From Flavobacterium indicum GPTSA100-9 = DSM 17447 (GTDB lineage: Bacteria; Bacteroidota; Bacteroidia; Flavobacteriales; Flavobacteriaceae), in NCBI RefSeq assembly GCF_000455605.1, contig NC_017025.1, positions 868,001 to 932,000 of the forward strand: DNA of 64,000 nucleotides. The letters are read 5' to 3'. The notes below the pieces were generated by a model. It saw nothing but the letters and a program-made list of their open reading frames with translations. It searched no databases and was not told the DNA's origin. Both the position numbers and the translations under genes were made by a program. Shown piece by piece: positions 30,499 through 40,211 of this stretch (position 1 is the first letter of the stretch; each line of letters starts with the position of its first letter).

Positions 30499-33400
30499 AT
30501 GATGAAAAAATATTTTTTAGCAGTTTTTTTGTTTGTAACCTACGCTAATTTATTTGCGCAAACGTATACAATGAATAATGGCGCGAACGGAACAATTAGT
30601 ACATGTAGTGGAACTTTTGTAGATGATGGTGGTGGTGGGAATTATGGTAATAACCAAAATAGTACCATAACATTTTGTCCATCTACACCTGGAGATAAAA
30701 TTAGAGTAACTTTTACATCTTTTGTTACTGAAGGAGGAAGCGGAACTTGTACAGACTATTTAGATGTTTGGTATGCAAATTCTGTTGGTGCTGTAGGAAC
30801 AAATAATGATCGTTTGTGTGGTACACTTGGTGTAACTACTTTAACTTCTACCAGTCCTGACGGATGTATTTCATTTCAATTTATTTCAAATGGTACAGTA
30901 AGAAATGCTGGTTGGTCAGCTACAATATCATGTGTTACACCGTGTACAAATCCCATTGCGAGTTTAACATCGACAACTCCAATAAATATTTGTCCTTCTA
31001 CTTCTAATAATCCAGGGTCATTGAATGTGGCTTTTGATGCATCAACATCTACTGCACCCGGTGGTTTTTCAATATCTAGATATGAATGGATTTGGGGAGA
31101 TGGTACTTCTACTAATACTTTAACGCCTACAACAAATCATACGTTTCCAGGTCCAGGTATTTATACTGTAAAATTAGCCGTTAGAAATAATAATTATGAT
31201 ATAGACCCCTTAGGTTGTAAAAGTACGAATTCAATGACTAGGGTTGTAAGAGTATTACCTCCTCCTAATTTTACAGGTACAACAACTGGTCCTGTTAATA
31301 TTAGTTGTGGAAACTCAGCAACATTAAATGGAATCGTAACTTCTCAAAATATGAGTACCGGTCCTCTATCTGTGTCTGGCTCTGCAATAGCCTTGCCTGA
31401 TGGTAGTGGTGCAAGTTATACAACGACTTTAGATTTTACGGGTGCTTTTCCGGCAGGTGCAACCATGTCTCCTTCTTGTTATCCTACAGTAAGTTTTAAT
31501 TTAGAGCATACATATTCCGGAGATTTAGATATTGTTTTAATAGCACCTTCAGGTGAAAGTGTATTAATGTATGATCAACATGGTGGTGGTACTGATTTTG
31601 GATTATGTGCTAATCCTGCTGATGATGGTGTACCAGGATGTACGGCAACTTATACTGTTGTAAATTCAGGAGGAGTAGCTTGGACTGCTGCGGGTGTAAC
31701 AACAACTGCTCCTGCTAATGGAACTTGTAGTTATACTGGAGCTTGTGAAGCAGGTAATAATTACATTCCTCAAACATATAATTCTACTAATCCGTTTACC
31801 ACTTTGAATGGAGCTACTTTAAATGGTGTTTGGACCTTACAAATAACTGATAATATTGGATTTGATGATGGGACTATTACAGGTTGGTCTTTAACTTTTC
31901 CAGGATCTTGTTTTGCAAATGCTGAATCAGTAACTCCAGATATCGCCTCAGTAAATTGGTCACATTCAGGTTCTGGACCTGCGGTTCCTGCTCAAACAAC
32001 CACTACCACTACAGTTACAGATCCAGGCCCGGATTCTTGTCCAACTCTTGGTACTTGTATTGGTAATCAATTGACTAATAACATAACTGTAGGACCATTT
32101 CCAACTTCTGGGTCGTATGTATATACTTTGACTGCTGTTGATGAATTTGGATGTAATTATACAAGAAATGTAACTGTTAATGTTGCCGCTTGTCCAACAT
32201 GTTCGTTAACTCTTACAAGTGCAGCTGCAACTGAAAGTCAAACGATTTGTAGAGGAACAGCTATAAATAATATTGTTTATACTTTTGGAGGAAGCGCTAC
32301 TGGAGTTACCGTTTCTGGATTACCAGCTGGAGTTAATTTTAATGTTGTTGGAAATGTATTGACAATTTCAGGAACGCCAACAACTGCAGGAGTTTACAAT
32401 TATACAGTAACTACAATTGGTTGTACTCCAAATTTATCTCAATATGGTACAATTATAGTTAATACTGTTCCTGTATTAACTTCAATAACAAATAATAATC
32501 CGATTTGTTCTTCAGGAAATGCAATTTATACTTTAACAGGAACACCTAATGCTATTGTTACCTATAATATTAATGGAGGAGCACCGCAAACAGTAACATT
32601 AAATGCTTCTGGAACTGCAACAGTTACTGTAACAGGGGTTGTTGCTACAACTACTTTTAATGCTACATCTATATCTTTAACACCAGCGCCAATAATTGGA
32701 AATGTAACTAATGCAACAGGTGGAAATTTACCTGCAAATGCGGTAGGTGCTTTATCTGCTGTTGGTTCTGCTGCAAATGCAACAAATTGTGCATCAGTTG
32801 ATGGTACAAATACATCATTGAATTTAACATTGAACCATGTTGTGCCAACTGGAACTGTTGTAACTATAAGTATTGCTAGAGATACAAATGCAGGTGATGT
32901 GAGTATTACGGATGGAGTTGCAACAACTAATTTTAATGCTGCACCAAACGATGTTTTACAATATGTTAACTTTACGATGGGTTCGACATCAAATCAAATA
33001 TCTGTTAATAGAAATGGTGGAATTGTTTGGGTTGATGGGGCTCAGTATACATTAACATTACCTGCTTGTTCGGCAACATTAACTACTTCAAGTGTTGTTA
33101 ATATTACCCCAGCTTCTGCAATTTCTTTAACAAGTGCAGCAGCAACGACGAATCAAACGGTTTGTCAGAATGTAGCGATTACGAATATTACATATTCCGT
33201 AAGTAATGCTACAGGTGCTACAGTAACCGGATTACCAGCAGGAGTAACCGGCAGTTATGCAGCAGGAGTGTTTACTATTAGTGGTACACCAACAGTATCA
33301 GGAACATTTAACTATACCGTTACAACTAGTGGTGGTTGTTTACCAAATGCTACGGCAACAGGAACTATCACTGTAACGCCATTATCAGCGATTGCCTTAA

Positions 33401-36400
33401 CAAGTGCAGCAGCAACGACGAATCAAACGGTTTGTCAGAATGTAGCGATTACAAATATTACATATGCAGTAAGTAATGCGACAGGTGCTACAGTAACCGG
33501 ATTACCAGCAGGAGTAACCGGCAGTTATGCAGCAGGAGTGTTTACTATTAGTGGTACACCAACAGTATCAGGAACATTTAATTATACCGTTACAACTAGT
33601 GGTGGCTGTTTACCAAATGCTACGGCTACAGGAACGATCACTGTAACGCCATTATCAGCGATTGCCTTAACAAGTGCAGCAGCAACGACGAATCAAACGG
33701 TTTGTCAGAATGTAGCGATTACGAATATTACATATTCCGTAAGTAACGCTACAGGTGCTACGGTAACCGGATTACCAGCAGGAGTAACCGGCAGTTATGC
33801 AGCAGGAGTGTTTACTATTAGTGGTACACCAACAGTATCAGGAACATTTAACTATACCGTTACAACTAGTGGTGGTTGTTTACCAAATGCTACGGCAACA
33901 GGAACGATCACTGTAACGCCATTATCAGCGATTGCCTTAACAAGTGCAGCAGCAACGACGAATCAAACGGTTTGTCAGAATGTAGCGATTGCGAATATTA
34001 CGTATTCCGTAAGTAATGCTACAGGTGCTACGGTAACCGGATTACCAGCAGGAGTAACCGGCAGTTATGCAGCAGGAGTGTTTACTATTAGTGGTACACC
34101 AACAGTATCAGGAACATTTAATTATACCGTTACAACTAGTGGTGGCTGTTTACCAAATGCTACGGCAACAGGAACGATCACTGTAACGCCATTATCAGCG
34201 ATTGCCTTAACAAGTGCAGCAGCAACGACGAATCAAACGGTTTGTCAGAATGTAGCGATTACGAATATTACATATTCCGTAAGTAACGCTACAGGTGCTA
34301 CAGTAACCGGATTACCAGCAGGAGTAACTGGCAGTTATGCTGCAGGAGTATTTACTATTAGTGGTACACCAACAGTATCAGGAACATTTAACTATACCGT
34401 TACAACTAGTGGTAGCTGTTTACCAAATGCTACGGCAACAGGAACGATCACTGTAACGCCATTATCAGCGATTGCCTTAACAAGTGCAGCAGCAACGACG
34501 AATCAAACGGTTTGTCAGAATGTAGCGATTGCGAATATTACGTATTCCGTAAGTAATGCTACAGGTGCTACGGTAACCGGATTACCAGCAGGAGTAACCG
34601 GCAGTTATGCAGCAGGAGTGTTTACTATTAGTGGTACACCAACAGTATCAGGAACATTTAATTATACCGTTACAACTAGTGGTGGTTGTTTACCAAATGC
34701 TACGGCAACAGGAACGATCACTGTAACGCCATTATCAGCGATTGCCTTAACAAGTGCAGCAGCAACGACGAATCAAACGGTTTGTCAGAATGTAGCGATT
34801 ACGAATATTACATATTCCGTAAGTAACGCTACAGGTGCTACAGTAACCGGATTACCAGCAGGAGTAACTGGCAGTTATGCAGCAGGAGTGTTTACTATTA
34901 GTGGTACACCAACAGTATCAGGAACATTTAACTATACCGTTACAACTAGTGGTGGCTGTTTACCAAATGCTACGGCAACAGGAACTATCACTGTAACGCC
35001 ATTATCAGCGATTGCCTTAACAAGTGCAGCAGCAACGACGAATCAAACGGTTTGTCAGAATGTAGCGATTACGAATATTACATATTCCGTAAGTAACGCT
35101 ACAGGTGCTACAGTAACCGGATTACCAGCAGGAGTAACCGGCAGTTATGCTGCAGGAGTGTTTACTATTAGTGGTACACCAACAGTATCAGGAACATTTA
35201 ACTATACCGTTACAACTAGTGGTGGCTGTTTACCAAATGCTACGGCTACAGGAACTATAGTTGTTGGGACTCCGTTATTTGCAACAATTAGTTACACTGG
35301 ACAACCGTATTGTGTGCAAGACACAGGTATTAAAAATGTTGTAATAACTGGTGACTTAGGTGGTGTGTTTTCAGCCCCATCAGGATTACATATTAATGCA
35401 ACTAACGGGGAGATTAATCTAAGTTTAAGTAATCCAGGTGTGTATACTGTTACTTATACTTTAGCTTCAACTACTGCATGTCCTTCTTATACTGCAACAA
35501 CAAGTGTAACAGTATATGGATTACCTGTGGTTACTTATACAGGATCAACTACTTATTGTGATGGTAATTCAAGTTTACTGAATTTAACAGGTTCGGTTCC
35601 AGGAACAAGTTTCACTTGGAATGTTGTATCATCTAATGTTACAACTGGAGTTGGTTTTGTAGAACCAAGTAGTGGAAATGTTATAAATCAGCATTTAGAT
35701 TTAATAGATCCATTACAAGTAGGATATGTGACTTATTTAGTGACCCCATTTGCAAATGGATGTTACGGAACTCCTGTATCGATTTCAGTTACTGTAAATC
35801 CAATACCAACGATGACTGTTACTGTTCAAAACAATCCAATATGTTCTGGTGAAACAGTTCATATAAATATGAATAGTACAATAGCAGCAACAACATATTC
35901 TTGGATAGTTACTTCTCAAATTGGAGTGATAGGAGCATTACCAGGATCAGGTAGTTCAATTAATCAAATTTTAACTACAACAAGTCCAATTGCTTCAGGA
36001 AGTGTTACATATTTGATTACTCCAACTGTAAATGGATGTCAAGGGAATCAAGAGTCAGTTACAATTACTGTTAATCCTAGACCAGAGATAATAGGTACTT
36101 TAGTTCCACAATATATTTGTAGTGGAGAGACAACAAATATTACGGTTGCGGCTTCATTGACAGGAACACAATTTAGTTGGACTGTAGTATCTTATTCAAA
36201 TGTTTCGGGTTATAGTAATGGGACTGGAAATACAATTCAACAAACTCTTACTTCGACTAATACTACTCAAGGTTTTGTAATTTATGAAGTTACACCAACT
36301 TTAAATGGTTGTTCAGGAATACCAAGACAATATATTGTTTATGTTAACCCATTGCCAGCGCCAGAATTAAGTGATGGACATATATGTGTAAATCAATCAA

Positions 36401-37104
36401 CTGGAGTGACATATCAAGGATACTGGTTAGAAACTGGTATTGCAGCAAGTGGTTATTTATTCGAATGGTATTTTAATGGTAGTTCAATTCCAATTGCAGG
36501 AGCAACAGGGCCTAATTATTTTGCCGAACAGCCAGGTACGTATACAGTAATTGTGAAAAATATTGCTACAGGTTGCGAAGGAACTGATACAGCAACAGTA
36601 ATTTCAGTATATCCAGCAACAGCATTTAATGTAGTTGTTTCAGAAGCATTTACAGATAATGCAACAATTACTATTACAGTTAATCAACCTGGAACAGGTA
36701 ATTTATTGTATCAATTAGATGAAGGTGCATATCAAAGTTCGAATGTATTTGAAGGAGTAGAGCCAGGAGTACATTTAGTTACAGTTTTAGATGCAGAAGG
36801 TTGTACTTATTTAACAAAAGAAGTGATTGTAATTGATTATCCTAAATATTTTACTCCAAATGGAGATGGATACAATGATACATGGAATATTGTTGGATTT
36901 AAACCTGAAAATAATCCAATTTTATACATCTTTGATAGATATGGAAAATTGATAAAACAAATAAATCCATTAGATTTAAATGGAGGTTGGGATGGTACTT
37001 ATAATGGAGCACAGTTACCTTCAACTGATTATTGGTTTACCGTAGAATTTACAGAAAATGATCAAAGAAAAGTATTCAAAGCACACTTCTCTATGAAGAG
37101 ATAA
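30499..37104 (+). CDS. Giant T9SS-exported repeat protein 2 with CUB, PKD and P domains
   Basis: A 2201-aa secreted protein. It has a signal peptide (1-21, LFAQ); a CUB-like domain (about 23-150: GTFVDDGGGGNYGNNQNST, DYLDVWY); a PKD domain (about 190-255: YEWIWGDGTSTNTL); a proprotein-convertase P-like domain (about 287-474: LEHTYSGDLDIVLIAPSG...GWSLTFPGSC); a divergent copy of the array module (about 568-655); eight near-identical 90-aa modules (875-1594: LTSAAATTNQTVCQNVAI...GVFTISGTPTVSGTFNYTV); one module of giant protein 1's type; PKD-like modules; and a type B T9SS domain (2117-2201, YFTPNGDGYND...FSMKR). The last ~600 residues are collinear with giant protein 1, so the two are paralogues. 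Start MMKK or MKK (30502) is equivalent. Confidence 0.9.
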   Translation: MMKKYFLAVFLFVTYANLFAQTYTMNNGANGTISTCSGTFVDDGGGGNYGNNQNSTITFCPSTPGDKIRVTFTSFVTEGGSGTCTDYLDVWYANSVGAVGTNNDRLCGTLGVTTLTSTSPDGCISFQFISNGTVRNAGWSATISCVTPCTNPIASLTSTTPINICPSTSNNPGSLNVAFDASTSTAPGGFSISRYEWIWGDGTSTNTLTPTTNHTFPGPGIYTVKLAVRNNNYDIDPLGCKSTNSMTRVVRVLPPPNFTGTTTGPVNISCGNSATLNGIVTSQNMSTGPLSVSGSAIALPDGSGASYTTTLDFTGAFPAGATMSPSCYPTVSFNLEHTYSGDLDIVLIAPSGESVLMYDQHGGGTDFGLCANPADDGVPGCTATYTVVNSGGVAWTAAGVTTTAPANGTCSYTGACEAGNNYIPQTYNSTNPFTTLNGATLNGVWTLQITDNIGFDDGTITGWSLTFPGSCFANAESVTPDIASVNWSHSGSGPAVPAQTTTTTTVTDPGPDSCPTLGTCIGNQLTNNITVGPFPTSGSYVYTLTAVDEFGCNYTRNVTVNVAACPTCSLTLTSAAATESQTICRGTAINNIVYTFGGSATGVTVSGLPAGVNFNVVGNVLTISGTPTTAGVYNYTVTTIGCTPNLSQYGTIIVNTVPVLTSITNNNPICSSGNAIYTLTGTPNAIVTYNINGGAPQTVTLNASGTATVTVTGVVATTTFNATSISLTPAPIIGNVTNATGGNLPANAVGALSAVGSAANATNCASVDGTNTSLNLTLNHVVPTGTVVTISIARDTNAGDVSITDGVATTNFNAAPNDVLQYVNFTMGSTSNQISVNRNGGIVWVDGAQYTLTLPACSATLTTSSVVNITPASAISLTSAAATTNQTVCQNVAITNITYSVSNATGATVTGLPAGVTGSYAAGVFTISGTPTVSGTFNYTVTTSGGCLPNATATGTITVTPLSAIALTSAAATTNQTVCQNVAITNITYAVSNATGATVTGLPAGVTGSYAAGVFTISGTPTVSGTFNYTVTTSGGCLPNATATGTITVTPLSAIALTSAAATTNQTVCQNVAITNITYSVSNATGATVTGLPAGVTGSYAAGVFTISGTPTVSGTFNYTVTTSGGCLPNATATGTITVTPLSAIALTSAAATTNQTVCQNVAIANITYSVSNATGATVTGLPAGVTGSYAAGVFTISGTPTVSGTFNYTVTTSGGCLPNATATGTITVTPLSAIALTSAAATTNQTVCQNVAITNITYSVSNATGATVTGLPAGVTGSYAAGVFTISGTPTVSGTFNYTVTTSGSCLPNATATGTITVTPLSAIALTSAAATTNQTVCQNVAIANITYSVSNATGATVTGLPAGVTGSYAAGVFTISGTPTVSGTFNYTVTTSGGCLPNATATGTITVTPLSAIALTSAAATTNQTVCQNVAITNITYSVSNATGATVTGLPAGVTGSYAAGVFTISGTPTVSGTFNYTVTTSGGCLPNATATGTITVTPLSAIALTSAAATTNQTVCQNVAITNITYSVSNATGATVTGLPAGVTGSYAAGVFTISGTPTVSGTFNYTVTTSGGCLPNATATGTIVVGTPLFATISYTGQPYCVQDTGIKNVVITGDLGGVFSAPSGLHINATNGEINLSLSNPGVYTVTYTLASTTACPSYTATTSVTVYGLPVVTYTGSTTYCDGNSSLLNLTGSVPGTSFTWNVVSSNVTTGVGFVEPSSGNVINQHLDLIDPLQVGYVTYLVTPFANGCYGTPVSISVTVNPIPTMTVTVQNNPICSGETVHINMNSTIAATTYSWIVTSQIGVIGALPGSGSSINQILTTTSPIASGSVTYLITPTVNGCQGNQESVTITVNPRPEIIGTLVPQYICSGETTNITVAASLTGTQFSWTVVSYSNVSGYSNGTGNTIQQTLTSTNTTQGFVIYEVTPTLNGCSGIPRQYIVYVNPLPAPELSDGHICVNQSTGVTYQGYWLETGIAASGYLFEWYFNGSSIPIAGATGPNYFAEQPGTYTVIVKNIATGCEGTDTATVISVYPATAFNVVVSEAFTDNATITITVNQPGTGNLLYQLDEGAYQSSNVFEGVEPGVHLVTVLDAEGCTYLTKEVIVIDYPKYFTPNGDGYNDTWNIVGFKPENNPILYIFDRYGKLIKQINPLDLNGGWDGTYNGAQLPSTDYWFTVEFTENDQRKVFKAHFSMKR
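33121..35280 (+). repeat. Eight tandem 270-bp repeats inside giant protein 2
   Basis: Units of exactly 270 bp (90 codons) start at 33121, 33391, 33661, 33931, 34201, 34471, 34741 and 35011 and are nearly identical. Variants alternate: copies 4 and 6 share GCGAATATTACG; copies 5 and 7 share AACTGGC. Confidence 0.95.
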
Positions 37105-37145
37105 AAAATAAAAACTTAGTACCTAATTTATAGTTAATCATTTAA

Positions 37146-37180
37146 ATAAAAAAACCACGCATTAAGCGTGGTTTTTTTTT
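37146..37180. terminator. Convergent terminator, giant protein 2 and fadE
   Basis: AACCACGC-ATTAA-GCGTGGTT with A run on the left and T run on the right. Confidence 0.88.
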
Positions 37181-37207
37181 CAAACAAACTAAACCAAAAC
37201 ATTGCTA

Positions 37208-39004
37208 CTAGAAAGCATACTGGTTTTCAGTAATTAATTTTGCAGCAATTTTTTCTCTTAAAGCCACTACATTTGGCATATTTACATATTTCGTATAACG
37301 ACGTAATCCCATTAACATCATGCGTTGTTCGTCTCCTTCAGCAAAAGAAACAATTCCTTCTTTTCCTTTTTGAGATACAATATCAACTGCATGATATAAA
37401 TATAACTGCGCCATTGCAATTTGTTCTTGTGCTTGAGATTCACCTACTTTTTTAGCTAATTTTTCAACTCTTAAAATAGTACTTTCAGCCATGTAAATTT
37501 CAATTAACATATCTGCAGCTGCCATTAACAATTGTTGGTGTGACTCTAAGTCTGGTCCAAATTTTTGAACAGCAGCCCCTGCCACCATTAAGAATGCTTT
37601 TTTCAATTTAGCAATCATTTCTTTTTCTTCAGCAAATAATTCGGTATAATCTGGTGTGTCAAATGAAGGAATTCCCATTAATTCTTCCGCAACTGCCATT
37701 GCAGGTCCTAATAAATCTACATGACCTTTCATTGCTTTTTTAACTAGCATCCCTACAGATAACATACGATTAATTTCGTTAGTTCCTTCGTAAATTCTAG
37801 CGATACGAGCATCTCTCCATGCAGATTCCATAGGAGTATCTTCTGAGAATCCCATACCTCCAAAAATTTGGATACCTTCATCGGTACAATTTTGAACGTC
37901 TTCTGAAACAGCAACTTTTAAGATAGAACATTCAATAGCAAATTCTTCTACCCCTTTTAATTCAGCTTCTTGGTGTGTATTTCCTTCAGCAATTCTCGAT
38001 TCAATTCTTTCTTGGATACTACCTGCTGCTCTGTATGAAGCACTTTCACCAGCATAAGTATTGGTTGCCATTTCAGCTAATTTAGCTTGAATTGCTCCAA
38101 AATTAGCAATAGGTGTTTTAAATTGTACTCTTTCATTAGCATACTTAACTGCACCAGTTACGGTACGTCTTTGTGCTTCTAAACACGCTGCAGCTAATTT
38201 AATACGGCCAACATTAAGTGCGTTCATGGCAATTTTGAATCCTTCACCACGACCAGCTAACATATTTTCTACAGGAACTTTAGTTTCATTAAAGAATACC
38301 TGACGAGTAGAACTAGCACGGATACCTAATTTATGCTCTTCTTCACCTAAAGTAATTCCATTATTATTGTTCGGATCGTATTCAACAATAAATCCAGTGA
38401 TATTTTTATCATCTTCGATTCTTGCAAAAACAATCATTAAATTACAGAATCCTGCATTAGATATCCACATTTTTTGACCAGAGATTAAATAATGTGTTCC
38501 GTCTGCAGAAAGTACCGCTTTAGTTTTACCTGAATTAGCATCTGATCCTGCGCCTGGTTCCGTTAAACAATATGAACCAAACCATTCACCTGAAGCTAAT
38601 TTTGGTACATATTTTAATTTTTGTTCTTCTGTACCATATAAAGTAATAGGCATAGTACCAATACCTGTATGCGCACCAAATGCAGTTGAAAAAGAACCTG
38701 TAGCTCCAGAAATATAGTCACATACTAACATCGTATTGATGAATCCCATTCCTAAACCTCCGTAAGCTTCTGGAACAGCTACACCTAAAAACCCAAGTTC
38801 ACCTGCTTTACGCATACACTCTTCAGTGTAAGCATAATCTTTCTTTTCAAATTTATCTTTATGAGGCCATAATTCTTTGTCAACGAATTCTTTTACAGAA
38901 TCACGCATCATAATTTGTTCTTCATTAAAATCTTCTGGTGTGAAAATGTCTTCACATTTTGTTTCTTTTACTAGGAATTGTCCTCCTCTTGTGATATCTT
39001 TCAT
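37208..39004 (-). CDS. fadE: Acyl-CoA dehydrogenase (beta-oxidation)
   Basis: A 598-aa FAD-dependent enzyme that makes the first double bond in beta-oxidation. N-terminal helical, middle beta (YCLTEPGAGSDANS, MWISNAGF) and C-terminal helical domains are complete, and the conserved RIYEGTNEINR is near 420. An extra ~150-aa C-terminal part makes it long, as in Bacillus FadE (YusJ). The start at 39004 (MKDITRGGQFL) is preferred over 39076, which would overlap fadA. Last gene of the fadN-fadA-fadE run. Confidence 0.93.
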   Translation of the reverse strand: MKDITRGGQFLVKETKCEDIFTPEDFNEEQIMMRDSVKEFVDKELWPHKDKFEKKDYAYTEECMRKAGELGFLGVAVPEAYGGLGMGFINTMLVCDYISGATGSFSTAFGAHTGIGTMPITLYGTEEQKLKYVPKLASGEWFGSYCLTEPGAGSDANSGKTKAVLSADGTHYLISGQKMWISNAGFCNLMIVFARIEDDKNITGFIVEYDPNNNNGITLGEEEHKLGIRASSTRQVFFNETKVPVENMLAGRGEGFKIAMNALNVGRIKLAAACLEAQRRTVTGAVKYANERVQFKTPIANFGAIQAKLAEMATNTYAGESASYRAAGSIQERIESRIAEGNTHQEAELKGVEEFAIECSILKVAVSEDVQNCTDEGIQIFGGMGFSEDTPMESAWRDARIARIYEGTNEINRMLSVGMLVKKAMKGHVDLLGPAMAVAEELMGIPSFDTPDYTELFAEEKEMIAKLKKAFLMVAGAAVQKFGPDLESHQQLLMAAADMLIEIYMAESTILRVEKLAKKVGESQAQEQIAMAQLYLYHAVDIVSQKGKEGIVSFAEGDEQRMMLMGLRRYTKYVNMPNVVALREKIAAKLITENQYAF

Positions 39005-39027
39005 ACTATTTTGTTTAAGTTGGTTTT

Positions 39028-40209
39028 TTAAATTAATTCGAAAATTCCAGCAGCTCCTTGTCCAGTTCCTACACACATAGAAACCATTCCATATTTAGCA
39101 CCTCTAATTTTCATTTCATCAAATAATTGTACAGATAATTTAGCACCAGTACAGCCTAGAGGGTGGCCTAAAGCAATAGCCCCTCCATTAACATTAATGA
39201 TTTCCGGATTTAAATTTAACTCTCTAATAACGGCTAACGATTGTGCAGCAAAAGCTTCATTTAACTCTATTAGATCAATTTGATTTTGATTTAATTTGGC
39301 TTGAGCTAAGGCTTTAGGAATAGCTTTTACAGGTCCAATTCCCATGATTCTTGGTTCAACACCAGAAGCGGCATAACTTACCATACGAGCAATTGGTTGT
39401 AAGTTTAATTCTTTAACCATTTCTTCGCTCATAACCATTACAAAAGCAGCACCATCACTCATTTGAGAAGAATTCCCCGCTGTAACACTTCCATCTGCTG
39501 CAAAAACAGGTTTTAAACCTGATAAAGCTTCAATAGAAGTACCTGCTCTTGGACCTTCATCTTTGGCTACTGTATAGGTTTTTGTTTCTTTTTTACCTTT
39601 CTCGTTAATAAAAGTTTGTTCAACAGTAATAGGAACTATTTGGTTATCAAATTTGCCTTCAGCCTGAGCTTTTAAAGCTTTCATGTGCGATTGATAAGCA
39701 AATTCGTCTTGATCTGCACGAGATACATTAAATTGATTAGCAACTGCTTCAGCTGTTAATCCCATTCCCCAATAATAATCTTCATGTCCGGCAGCAGCTA
39801 CCTTATAATCAGGTGTTGGTTTATAGCCACCCATTGGTATATAACTCATACTTTCTGCTCCACCTGCAATAATACAATCTGCCATTCCTGATTGAATTTT
39901 AGCTGTTGCCATTGCGATAGTTTCTAATCCAGAAGCACAATATCTATTTACGGTTACTCCCGGTACATCATTTACTTTTAATCCCATTAATGAAATTAAA
40001 CGACCTACATTTAAACCTTGTTCGGCTTCAGGCATGGCATTTCCAACCATAACATCGTCAATTCGAGCTTTATCAAACTCCGGTAATTGCGACATCATAA
40101 ATTCGATTGTTTCAGCAGCCAATTCATCTGGTCTTTTGAAACGGAACAATCCTTTTGGTGCTTTTCCAACGGCTGTTCGATATCCTTTAACAATATATGC
40201 TGTTTTCAT
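39028..40209 (-). CDS. fadA: Acetyl-CoA C-acyltransferase (3-ketoacyl-CoA thiolase)
   Basis: A 393-aa thiolase that cleaves 3-ketoacyl-CoA with CoA. Catalytic Cys 91 ([11 protein letters not shown]), His 349 ([11 protein letters not shown]) and Cys 379 ([11 protein letters not shown]) are all present. Full length. The gap to fadN is 2 bp and to fadE 23 bp, so translation is probably coupled. Confidence 0.95.
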   Translation of the reverse strand: MKTAYIVKGYRTAVGKAPKGLFRFKRPDELAAETIEFMMSQLPEFDKARIDDVMVGNAMPEAEQGLNVGRLISLMGLKVNDVPGVTVNRYCASGLETIAMATAKIQSGMADCIIAGGAESMSYIPMGGYKPTPDYKVAAAGHEDYYWGMGLTAEAVANQFNVSRADQDEFAYQSHMKALKAQAEGKFDNQIVPITVEQTFINEKGKKETKTYTVAKDEGPRAGTSIEALSGLKPVFAADGSVTAGNSSQMSDGAAFVMVMSEEMVKELNLQPIARMVSYAASGVEPRIMGIGPVKAIPKALAQAKLNQNQIDLIELNEAFAAQSLAVIRELNLNPEIINVNGGAIALGHPLGCTGAKLSVQLFDEMKIRGAKYGMVSMCVGTGQGAAGIFELI

Positions 40210-40211
40210 TT

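Noticed and set aside
25469-35280. Periodic repeats that could suggest a CRISPR array
   Set aside because: Units are 258-516 bp and 270 bp, lie in frame inside coding genes and have no unique spacers.
39005-39076. N-terminal extension of fadE (MCRNWTRSC...)
   Set aside because: It overlaps the end of fadA and is not acyl-CoA dehydrogenase sequence; the ATG at 39004 fits.
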